A stretch of 21,032 nucleotides of DNA, from positions 92,500 to 113,531 of the forward strand of contig KI543218.1 in assembly GCA_000496215.1 (NCBI GenBank), written 5' to 3'. The translations under genes and the position numbers were made by a program. Source of the stretch: an uncultured archaeon A07HN63. Its GTDB lineage: Archaea; Halobacteriota; Halobacteria; Halobacteriales; Haloferacaceae. The notes beneath the pieces were generated by a model that was given only the letters and a program-made list of their open reading frames with translations, was not told the origin of the DNA and ran no database searches. This document shows, piece by piece, positions 14,332 to 21,032 of this stretch; positions within the stretch are counted from its first letter, which is position 1, and each line of letters starts with the position of its first letter.

Positions 14332-16298
14332 CGAAAAAGGAGTTCAGAACGCTCGCTGATCCCGAGACCATCCGCGAGACCATCGCCGACCTCGATCTCG
14401 GCGGCGGCACCGACCACGTCGACCTCCGGGACGCCCGCGGTCGCGTGCTGGCCGAGCGGATCGACGCCGGGATCGACGTGCCGGGGTTCGACCGCGCGGC
14501 GATGGACGGTTATGCCGTGCAGGCCCGCGATACGGTCGGCGCCGACGAGGCCGAGCCCGCGGTCCTCGATCTCGCTGGCACCGTCCACGCAGGCGAAGAA
14601 CCCGACGTGACCGTCGAGTCCGGCACCTGCGCCGAGGTCTCGACCGGCGCGGTCATGCCGCCCGGTGCCGACGCGGTTGTCATCGTCGAGCGAACGAGCG
14701 AGATCGAGGGCGACGACAGCGACGCGACACCGAAATCGAATGCCGCACGGCGGTCGCGCCGGGTGAGAACGTGATGGTCGCCGGCGCGGATATCGCCGCC
14801 GGCTCGCGGGCACTCGGCCCCGGTACCCGGCTGACACCGCGGGAGATCGGCCTGCTCTCGGCGCTCGGCGTCGACCGCGGTTCCGGTCCGCTCGCGGCCC
14901 CGTGTCGGCATCGTCTCGACGGGCGACGAACTCGTTCCGCCCGGCGATGCCCTCGACAGCGACCGCGGGGAGATCTACGATGTCAACACCACCACCATCG
15001 CCGCGGGTGTCGAGGCCGCCGGTGGCGAGCCGGTCGTCTACCCGCACGTCGGCGACGACTTCGACGCGATGGAGCGAACCCTCCGACAGGCTGCCGACGA
15101 GTGTGATCTCGTTCTCTCCTCGGGGTCGACCTCGGCGAGTGCGGTCGACGTGATCTATCGGGTGATCGAGGACCGCGGCGAACTGCTGTTGCACGGCGCA
15201 GCGGTCAAACCCGGGAAACCGATGCTCGTCGGTCGGCTCGATCAGCCCGATGGCGATGCTGACGCTGACGCACCTGCCAGCGACGCCGCCGACACCGCAG
15301 CACAGTCGGCCTACATCGGCCTGCCGGGCTACCCGGTGTCGGCGATGACGATATTCCGGGTCTTCGTTGCGCCGGCGATCCGGGCGGCGGCGGGCCGCTC
15401 CGAGCCTGCGACCGCGACCGTCGAGGGCCGGATGGCGACCCAGCAGCGACACGACGAGGGGCGACTCCGGCTGCTCTCGGTCGGCCTCGTGGCGGACGGC
15501 GACGGCGACACGCTGGTCTACCCGGTCGACAAGGGCTCGGGCGCGACGACGAGCCTCGCCGAGGCCGACGGCGTCGTCGCTATCGACGCCGACACCGACT
15601 ATCTCGACGCGGGCGACCCGGTCACGGTCAAACTGTTCTCGCCGGATGTCGAGCCGCCCGAGCTGCTCGGCATCGGCGAGGCCGACCCCGCGCTCTCCGA
15701 ACTGCTTGACTCGCTGACTGCGCCGCGATATCTCCCGCTGGGCAGCCGCGAGGGCCTGCGCCGGCTCCGCAACGGTGTTCCCGATATCGCGGTCGTCGCC
15801 GGCCCGACCGACGAGCCGGACGACGCCGTCGCTCTCGGTGACTGGTCACGTGAGTGGGGGCTGGTCGTGCCGGCGGGCAACCCCGACGATGTGACCGGCG
15901 TCGCCGACCTCGTCGACCGGGACCTCCGGTTCGTTAACCGCGAGACGACCTCGGGCCTCCGGACCAGTCTCTCGAATCGCGTCGCTGCCCTCGCCGACGA
16001 GCGCGGCGTCGACCGCCACGACCTCGTTGGGGCTATCGATGGCTTCGAGCGGACGGTCAAGGGCGTCGAGAGCCCGGCCCGCCGCGTCGCCGACGGCCGC
16101 TGTGCTGTCGGCCTCGGCCTCCGCGCGACGGCCGACCGGCTCGATCTCGACTTCGTTTCGCTTGGAACACAGCCAGTAACGATCTACGCCGCAGCCGACC
16201 GAACGGCAAAAGAAAGCGTGAATCAGCTTCGATCTGCACTCGAAACACTACCCGGTAGATGTGACTCGCTGTCGGGCTACACGTTCGAGTCGGCGTGA
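14328..16298 (+). pseudogene. moeA: MoeA fused to a PBP-like domain, with -1 and +1 frameshifts
   Basis: The second MoeA is fused to a C-terminal periplasmic-binding-protein-like domain, a known haloarchaeal and archaeal arrangement thought to sense or bind the oxyanion. The first segment (14328 to about 14726) contains DRAAMDGYAVQARDT and PPGADAVVIVERT. The frame then shifts by -1 at about 14727-14731, continues as TEIECRTAVAPGENVMVAGADI up to LGVDR, and shifts back by +1 at 14879 (CGC-G-GTT) into VPVRSRPRVGIVSTGDELVPPG. After that it has SSGSTSASAVDVIY, LPGYPVSAMTIF, domain IV, and a PBP-like domain of about 220 aa with FVNRETTSGLRTSL. Restored length is about 656 aa. Read as given, translation ends at 14774. 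The two opposite shifts either inactivate this copy or are sequence errors; the intact flanks favour error. Confidence 0.9.
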
Positions 16299-16304
16299 CA
16301 CCCG

Positions 16305-16480
16305 CTACAGCGTGAGGACGATGACGGCACCGATAACGATGAACGCCGGAATCGCACGCAGGACGTCGGTCGCACCGATGGTGCCGCTGATCCCGAGCCG
16401 AGCACCAGCAGCACGGCGAGGGCGACAAGTGCCGCGCCCTTCCGCGCGAGCGAGCCGCCAGCGAGCTGAGAGGTTTCCAT
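16305..16480 (-). pseudogene. Small two-helix membrane protein, frameshifted
   Basis: From ATG 16480 the minus strand encodes METSQLAGGSLARKGAALVA and the hydrophobic LAVLLVLGSG, then turns into a serine/arginine-rich nonsense tail. The frame shifted by one base continues as GISGTIGATDVLRAIPAF and IVIGAVIVLTL, ending in TAG at 16305-16307. One missing base near 16395 (TC-GGG, for example TCCGGG) would restore a 58-aa protein with two membrane helices. Its function is unknown; such tiny membrane proteins are common in haloarchaea. It converges with the MoeA-PBP gene (6 bp between stops). A TATA-like GTTATCC on the minus strand lies about 29 bp upstream of its ATG. Confidence 0.68.
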
Positions 16481-16577
16481 ATACCGAGTTCCGGGTGTGC
16501 GTGACGGATAACTGTGTCTATCTCGCCCGCGTCACTCGTCGCTGCCGCCGTCGGCTGTGCTGTCGCCGCCCTCGTCG

Positions 16578-16895
16578 CTATCGTTGCGTGTCGTCGCCCT
16601 CGGTTGCGTCGGTCATCGCCTTGACCGACAGGTCGTCCAGCTGCCCGGCGATGGCGGCCGCGTCGGCGGCGACGGCCTCGGGATCAGCGCCGGCTTCCGC
16701 GGCGACCGAGCGGATGTGTGTCGCCAGCAGCGACAGCGCCTGCAGGCGCTCGTCACCCTCGCCCGTGCGACTGACGACCGTATCGACCGTCTCGTCCTCA
16801 TGCACAACGCCGAGGTGGAGGGCGGTGAGGTCGTCGTCGGCCAGTAGCTCGCGGGCGTGTCTGCGGTCGGTGTCGAACTCGCTTGCGTCGCTCAT
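16578..16895 (-). CDS. Small acidic protein of unknown function
   Basis: A 105-aa helical, acidic protein that I do not recognise, starting at ATG 16895 (MSDASEFDTDRRHARELL). The longer open frame upstream is rejected as arginine-rich and unsupported. Features are ADDDLTALHLGVVHEDETVD, then a helix (ERLQALSLLATHIRSVAAEAG) and another Ala-rich helix. The annotated end is DDTQR at 16578. One base of frame change near 16590 would extend it with NDSDEGGDSTADGGSDE to a stop at 16532-16534, an acidic GC3-rich tail typical of halophile proteins, so the true C-terminus may be about 16 residues longer. A TATA-like CTTTTTTC lies about 26 bp upstream. It is transcribed in the same direction as the Rieske gene, 62 bp downstream of that gene's stop. 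Confidence 0.65.
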   Translation of the reverse strand: MSDASEFDTDRRHARELLADDDLTALHLGVVHEDETVDTVVSRTGEGDERLQALSLLATHIRSVAAEAGADPEAVAADAAAIAGQLDDLSVKAMTDATEGDDTQR

Positions 16896-16916
16896 GCCAG
16901 ATATCGACGGCGTGGC

Positions 16917-16924
16917 GAAAAAAG
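16917..16924 (-). promoter_or_regulatory. Candidate TATA element of the small acidic gene
   Basis: CTTTTTTC on the minus strand is centred about 26 bp upstream of ATG 16895, in the 62-bp gap behind the Rieske gene. It suggests that the small gene has its own leaderless transcript. Confidence 0.4.
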
Positions 16925-16957
16925 CGACAGGGTCGAACCGTTGATGAACGGCGTGGC

Positions 16958-17806
16958 TTACTCTGCCGGCCGCGGGAGCGCCGTGTAGATCGCGTCCACG
17001 ATGGAGTAGGGATCGTACACCGACTGGTGGCACTGACAGTAGATCTTGTTTTCGGCATCGTACTTCGCCGAACCGCTGTTGGTCTTGAACCCCGGCACAC
17101 AGCAGAAGTGGCTACACTTGTTGAGGTAGGCCATCACGCCGCGGTCAGTCGAGGCGGCCAGCCAGTCGTTGTCCTGTGCGGCTTCCTCGATGAGATCCGA
17201 CCGGATGACGTTAACCGGGATCGGGTTCTCCGAGTCGCCGGACCGCCACGTCGCCATCGCCGGCTTTCCGATACCGGATTTTCCGACACCGTTACCCCAC
17301 TCCTCGTAGCCCTCGAAGTCGCTGATATTGAGTTTGTCGCCGCCGGAGAGCTCCTCTCGTTGCCACGCGTATTTTGTTCCGCCGTCCGACAGCAGGTAGT
17401 TATCCGACTCGTAGGTCGGTTTCAGCCCGTTGTTGGCCTGCAGGCCACAGTACTGGAACCACTCCTGTGTGTAGGTGACGCCGCTTCCCTTGTAATCCTC
17501 CGTTTCGGCGATCTTGATGGTGATGCCCTGTACATCCTTGTCTTTGACCTCGGGCCAGACACCCTTGATATTCCCCTCGTCGTCGATCTCGATCGGAATC
17601 TGTGGCATTCCCCGCGGGGCCGGTCCAGCGACGTTCTCGACGACCTTTGCCGTGACCGTCCCGCCGCCTGCTCCCGAGGCGGTCGTGAGACTGTTGACCG
17701 AGATCGCACCGGTCGCGCCAACGCCGGCCAGTGCCCCGCCGCCAACGACGCCCTTGACGAACCGCCGGCGGCCGGATTCTGCAGGGTACTTGTCGTCGTC
17801 GCTCAT
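16958..17806 (-). CDS. Tat-exported Rieske [2Fe-2S] protein
   Basis: A 282-aa protein from ATG 17806 (MSDDDKYPAESG). A twin-arginine-type signal/anchor, SGRRRFVKGVVGGGALAGVGA, spans about residues 11-31, so the folded protein is moved by Tat to the outer face of the membrane. The Rieske cluster motifs are C231-S-H233-F-C-C236 and C257-Q-C259-H260. The likely ligands are C231, H233, C257 and H260, with C236-C259 as the conserved disulfide. A longer middle region (about 90-220) with many charged residues is typical of haloarchaeal Rieske proteins. It transfers electrons from quinol in a bc1/b6f-like complex or a related oxidoreductase. No cytochrome b gene is within the window, so the partner is unknown. 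It is divergent from ppc and has a strong TATA-like GCTTTTTAC at the leaderless distance. Confidence 0.92.
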   Translation of the reverse strand: MSDDDKYPAESGRRRFVKGVVGGGALAGVGATGAISVNSLTTASGAGGGTVTAKVVENVAGPAPRGMPQIPIEIDDEGNIKGVWPEVKDKDVQGITIKIAETEDYKGSGVTYTQEWFQYCGLQANNGLKPTYESDNYLLSDGGTKYAWQREELSGGDKLNISDFEGYEEWGNGVGKSGIGKPAMATWRSGDSENPIPVNVIRSDLIEEAAQDNDWLAASTDRGVMAYLNKCSHFCCVPGFKTNSGSAKYDAENKIYCQCHQSVYDPYSIVDAIYTALPRPAE

Positions 17807-17827
17807 AGCTGACGGTTGGCCGCGCCG

Positions 17828-17836
17828 GTAAAAAGC
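17828..17836 (-). promoter_or_regulatory. Candidate TATA element of the Rieske gene
   Basis: GCTTTTTAC on the minus strand is centred about 26 bp upstream of ATG 17806. It is AT-rich within a GC-rich flank and fits a leaderless transcript. It lies in the 168-bp gap that also carries the ppc promoter. Confidence 0.5.
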
Positions 17837-17943
17837 ATGACGAATACCGCGCCCCGGCGCCGACGCCGCGGTCACGACCGATGTTGTCGCCACGCACTGC
17901 TGGCCCCTCACGATTGTCGACTCGGATAGCCGATGTGGTGAGA

Positions 17944-17950
17944 CTTTTAG
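17944..17950 (+). promoter_or_regulatory. Candidate TATA element of ppc
   Basis: CTTTTAG is centred about 28 bp upstream of ATG 17975 and no Shine-Dalgarno sequence precedes the start codon, so a leaderless transcript is likely. Confidence 0.5.
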
Positions 17951-17974
17951 GAGTGGGTCATCCTACCATACGCC

Positions 17975-20668
17975 ATGTCATTGCACAACCGGGGTGTGCG
18001 GCAGGATGTCCGCGAACTCGGTGCGCTACTCGGTGACGTACTGAAAGAACAGACATCGACCGACGCCTTCGAGACCGTCGAATCGCTCAGAACGGACGCG
18101 ATCGACTACCGGGACGGCGATCTCGACTCCCGCGACGACCTGCGTGAGACGATCGATCAGCTCTCGCCCGAGGAGGAGGGCAGCGTCGCCCGCGCCTTTG
18201 CCACCTACTTCGAACTCATCAATCTGGCCGAGGAGCGCGAGCGCGTCCGGGCGGTTCGCAAGGGGTCACAGGAGGGCACCCTCGACGACAGCCTCGACAA
18301 GACGGTCAAAGCACTCTCCGAGGGTGGTGCCGACAGCGAAACCGTCGAGGAAATTCTCGACGACGTGCTGATCGAGCCCACCTTCACCGCCCACCCGACC
18401 GAGGCCCGCCGCGGCACGGTCAAGGCCAAACTCCGCTCCATCTCCGACCATCTGAAGACGCTGGACGAACACAACCTCACCGACCGCGAGAAAGAGGACG
18501 TCTGGGAGAAGATCGAGGCCGAGGTGACGAGCCTCTGGCAGACCCGGCAGGTCCGGCAACGCCAGCCCGAGCCGGGCGACGAGGTTCGGAACATCCAGTG
18601 GTATCTCGAAAACACGCTGTTCGATGTCGTCGGCGAGGTCTACAGCGAGTTCGAGGATGTCGTCACCCGAGAGTACCCCGATATCGACCTGCCGAAGCTC
18701 TTCGAGTTCCGCTCGTGGGCCGGCAGCGACCGCGATGGCAACCCCTACGTCACCGTCGACGTGACTGACGAAACCCTGCAGTCACAGCGTGATATCGTCG
18801 TCGAGCGCTACCGCACCCAGCTCAAACGGCTCTCGGCCGTGCTGAGTCAGGACGGCGACCGCTACCCGACGACCGCCGCGTTTCAGGCCTCGCTTGAGGC
18901 CGACATCGAGCAGTTCCCCGCGGTCGCCGAGGAGGCCAGAGAGCGCTACCCCGACGAACCGTACCGCCAGAAGTTCCGCCTGATGCGGGAGCGACTCAAC
19001 CGCGTCGGCGATATCCGCCCCGGCGGCTACGAGGACGACGACGAACTGCTGGAGGATCTCGAAACCGTCGAGGCCAGCCTCCGCAGCTACGGCGGTGTCG
19101 ACATCGCCGACGCCTACGTCGAGCCGCTGATGCGACAGGTCAGCACGTTCGGCTTCTCGCTGGCAAGTCTCGACCTCCGCGATCACCAGCAACAGCACAC
19201 CGAGGCCCTCGAAGAGGCCCTCGCCAACGAGGGGATCGACTACGGCAGCCTCGACGAGGACGAACGCGTCGAACTCCTCACCGACGCGATCCTGCAGGAC
19301 GAACCGCTAATCGACGTGGAATCGCCGGGTGAGGTCTCCGAGATCGCCGAGAAGGTCCTCGAACGCTTCGCCGCGCTCGGCGACTGGCAGCGCGAGTACG
19401 GCATGGAGGCTATCGACACCTACGCCATCTCGATGGCCGAGGAGCCGAGCCACGTTCTCGAAGTCCTGTTCCTCGCCGATCAGGTCGGCGTCGTCTCGCT
19501 GCCCGATCACGTCGGGCTCGATATCGTCCCGCTGCTGGAGACCGAGTACGCGCTCAACGGGGCCGACCGGATCATGGGCACGCTGTTCGAAAACGAGGCC
19601 TACGGACAGGCACTCGAAACCCGTGGCAACACCCAGGAGATCCTGCTGGGCTACTCCGACTCCAACAAGGAGAACGGCTTCATGGCGGCCAACTGGGCCC
19701 TCTACAAGAACCAGAAACGCCTCGCCGAGATCACCGAGGAGTACGGCGTGACGATGCGGCTGTTCCACGGCCGCGGCGGCTCGATCTCTCGCGGTGGCGG
19801 GCCGATGAACCGCGCGATGCTCGCGCTGCCGAACGAGACCGTCACCGGCCAGGTCAAATTCACCGAACAGGGCGAGGTCATTGCCGAGAAGTACGGCCAG
19901 CCACGGATCGCCGAGCGCAATCTCGAACAGATGCTCGACGCCCAGATTCGCGCCCGGCACAACGCGATAGAGGAACCGGTCGAGGAGGTTCCCGATGAGT
20001 GGACCGAGGCGATGAACACGATGGCCGCGGCCGCCCGCGAGGAGTACCGCGACCTGCTGGAAACCGACGGCTTCGTCTCGTACTTCGAACAGGCAACGCC
20101 GATCACGGTGATCGAGAATCTCAACCTCGGCTCGCGGCCGGCCTCTCGCTCGGAGGACCGCTCTGTCGAGGACCTCCGCGCCATCCCGTGGGTGTTCTCG
20201 TGGACGCAGTCGCGGTGCATCCTGCCGGGCTGGTTCTCGATTGCTTCCGGGATCGACGCCTATCTCGACGACGGCGGCGAGCTTGACACGCTGGCAGAGA
20301 TGTACGAGGAGTGGCCGTTCTTCCGGACCACCTTCGACCGCGCGACCATCGCGCTGGCCCAGACGGATCTCGAAATCGCCGACGAGTACGCGTCGCTGGC
20401 CGACAGCGAACTCCGCGAGGAGTTCCAGCCGCGACTCGAAGCCGAGTACGAACAGGCCGTCGAGTACATGCTGGAGATCACCGACCGTGACGAACTGAAT
20501 CGCCGCGAGTGGTTCAAGGAGAGCCTCGAACGGCGTAACCCGTACGTCGATCCGCTGAACCTGCTGCAGACGCACCTGATGAGCCAGACGCACCTCACCG
20601 AGACCGAGGAACGAACGCTGCGACTGACGGTCAACGGGATCGCCGCCGGCATGAAAAACACCGGATAA
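17975..20668 (+). CDS. ppc: Phosphoenolpyruvate carboxylase, bacterial type
   Basis: Converts phosphoenolpyruvate and bicarbonate to oxaloacetate and phosphate, refilling the TCA cycle. The 897 aa are full length for the bacterial/plant-type enzyme, not the short archaeal PepcA. The catalytic His is H140 in FTAHPTEARRGTVKAKL. Other signatures are FRSWAGSDRDGNPYVTVDVT (about 246-265), GYSDSNKENGF (about 557-567), FHGRGGSISRGGGP (about 597-610, with R600 in the place of the catalytic/inhibitor-binding Arg), LGSRPASR and RAIPWVFSWTQSRCILPGWF (about 730-750). The C-terminus is KNTG, close to the usual QNTG, whose Asn takes part in aspartate inhibition, so allosteric control by aspartate is plausible. 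No plant-type N-terminal phosphorylation site is seen. It is a single gene, divergent from the Rieske gene, with no obvious operon partner. Confidence 0.97.
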   Translation: MSLHNRGVRQDVRELGALLGDVLKEQTSTDAFETVESLRTDAIDYRDGDLDSRDDLRETIDQLSPEEEGSVARAFATYFELINLAEERERVRAVRKGSQEGTLDDSLDKTVKALSEGGADSETVEEILDDVLIEPTFTAHPTEARRGTVKAKLRSISDHLKTLDEHNLTDREKEDVWEKIEAEVTSLWQTRQVRQRQPEPGDEVRNIQWYLENTLFDVVGEVYSEFEDVVTREYPDIDLPKLFEFRSWAGSDRDGNPYVTVDVTDETLQSQRDIVVERYRTQLKRLSAVLSQDGDRYPTTAAFQASLEADIEQFPAVAEEARERYPDEPYRQKFRLMRERLNRVGDIRPGGYEDDDELLEDLETVEASLRSYGGVDIADAYVEPLMRQVSTFGFSLASLDLRDHQQQHTEALEEALANEGIDYGSLDEDERVELLTDAILQDEPLIDVESPGEVSEIAEKVLERFAALGDWQREYGMEAIDTYAISMAEEPSHVLEVLFLADQVGVVSLPDHVGLDIVPLLETEYALNGADRIMGTLFENEAYGQALETRGNTQEILLGYSDSNKENGFMAANWALYKNQKRLAEITEEYGVTMRLFHGRGGSISRGGGPMNRAMLALPNETVTGQVKFTEQGEVIAEKYGQPRIAERNLEQMLDAQIRARHNAIEEPVEEVPDEWTEAMNTMAAAAREEYRDLLETDGFVSYFEQATPITVIENLNLGSRPASRSEDRSVEDLRAIPWVFSWTQSRCILPGWFSIASGIDAYLDDGGELDTLAEMYEEWPFFRTTFDRATIALAQTDLEIADEYASLADSELREEFQPRLEAEYEQAVEYMLEITDRDELNRREWFKESLERRNPYVDPLNLLQTHLMSQTHLTETEERTLRLTVNGIAAGMKNTG

Positions 20669-20717
20669 CGCGTCGCCGTACGCTGTCTTGCCGCGTTACG
20701 ATTTCCAAACCAATCCA

Positions 20718-21032
20718 CTACGTTTCTGCATCGCTGGCATCGCCAGATTGGCCGCTGCTGCCCGCAGCTCCCTGTCCGTTACCTTGCCCGCTACCACGAT
20801 CCGCGCTGCCCGCGCTGTCGGGTGCGTTTCCGTTCTCGCCACCGTTGTTGCCCGCATCCGCTGGCCCGTCGCCAGCGTTCGCTGGCGCGTTGCCAGCATC
20901 GGCGCGCGCGTTACCGGGGCTTTCCGGTGCATTACCCGGACCTGCCTCCTCACTGGGACCGCCTGCCCGGTCCGGCGGGCCAGAGCCGTTGCCAGCCGCC
21001 TCCGGCGCGTTGCCGGCACCGTTGCCGTTGCC
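20718..21032 (-). CDS. C-terminal part of a Gly/Asn/Ala/Pro-repeat protein (partial)
   Basis: On the minus strand an open frame enters at the window edge and stops with TAG at 20718-20720, giving 104 residues with no start inside the window. It is almost wholly low complexity. GNAP recurs four times (for example GNAPEAAGNGSGPP, GNAPESPGNA, DAGNAPANAGDG), followed by GNGQGAAGSSGQSGDASDAET at the end. Such Gly/Asn/Pro/Asp-rich tails in haloarchaea occur on secreted or cell-surface proteins as flexible linkers; that role is inference. No membrane anchor or LPXTG- or PGF-like sorting signal is visible at this C-terminus. It converges with ppc, with 49 bp between stops. Confidence 0.72.
   Translation of the reverse strand, partial: GNGNGAGNAPEAAGNGSGPPDRAGGPSEEAGPGNAPESPGNARADAGNAPANAGDGPADAGNNGGENGNAPDSAGSADRGSGQGNGQGAAGSSGQSGDASDAET

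Noticed and set aside
14280..15452. A 390-codon minus-strand open frame opposite MoeA-PBP
   Set aside because: Arg/Gly-rich with no domain; the plus strand carries clear MoeA motifs despite its frameshifts.
19307..20593. A 428-codon minus-strand open frame
   Set aside because: Antisense to PEP carboxylase, which has all its catalytic motifs on the plus strand.
1..21032. CRISPR array, tRNA, rRNA or insertion sequence
   Set aside because: No regularly spaced repeats, no cloverleaf-like or conserved rRNA segments, and no transposase motifs or terminal inverted repeats were recognised by eye.

Overview
This is a haloarchaeal chromosomal window (class Halobacteria). The evidence is a high-GC sequence, very acidic predicted proteins, an archaellin leader, an archaeal PolD large subunit (DP2), a twin-arginine Rieske protein, and TATA-like elements about 25-28 bp upstream of several start codons, as expected for leaderless haloarchaeal transcripts. 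I cannot name the genus from sequence alone.

Layout. (1) 1-754: an AT-richer stretch with an archaellin gene split by a one-base frameshift. (2) 887-4163: an enolase-superfamily protein, an amphi-Trp domain protein, a HAD phosphatase with a frameshift, a protein joining a NucS-like N-terminal domain to four zinc ribbons, and a 94-aa unknown under a palindromic promoter. (3) 4249-10755, minus strand: polC (DP2) carrying a 508-residue homing intein exactly at the catalytic DGDED motif, an upstream PPC-domain gene whose stop overlaps the polC start (GTGA), and a PIN-toxin/UPF0175-antitoxin pair. (4) 10829-12967, minus: an ABC1/UbiB-family kinase-like membrane protein directly abutting an Hsp20 gene. 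(5) 13060-16298, plus: two tandem moeA genes; the second is a MoeA plus periplasmic-binding-protein-like fusion and contains a -1 and then a +1 frameshift. (6) 16305-17806, minus: a tiny membrane protein (frameshifted), a small acidic unknown and a Tat-exported Rieske protein. (7) 17975-20668, plus: a complete bacterial-type PEP carboxylase. (8) 20718-21032, minus: the C-terminal end of a Gly/Asn/Ala/Pro-repeat protein running off the window.

Most of this is core metabolism and information processing: DNA replication, molybdenum-cofactor synthesis, carbon anaplerosis, electron transport and a chaperone. Accessory elements are the intein, the toxin-antitoxin pair and the archaellin locus. No CRISPR array, tRNA, rRNA or insertion sequence was recognised. 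The most eye-catching general signal is a set of about six single-base frame disruptions spread over five genes, while the long polC, ppc and UbiB-family genes are intact. This looks more like base-level sequence error than decay of every affected gene, but it needs read-level checking.
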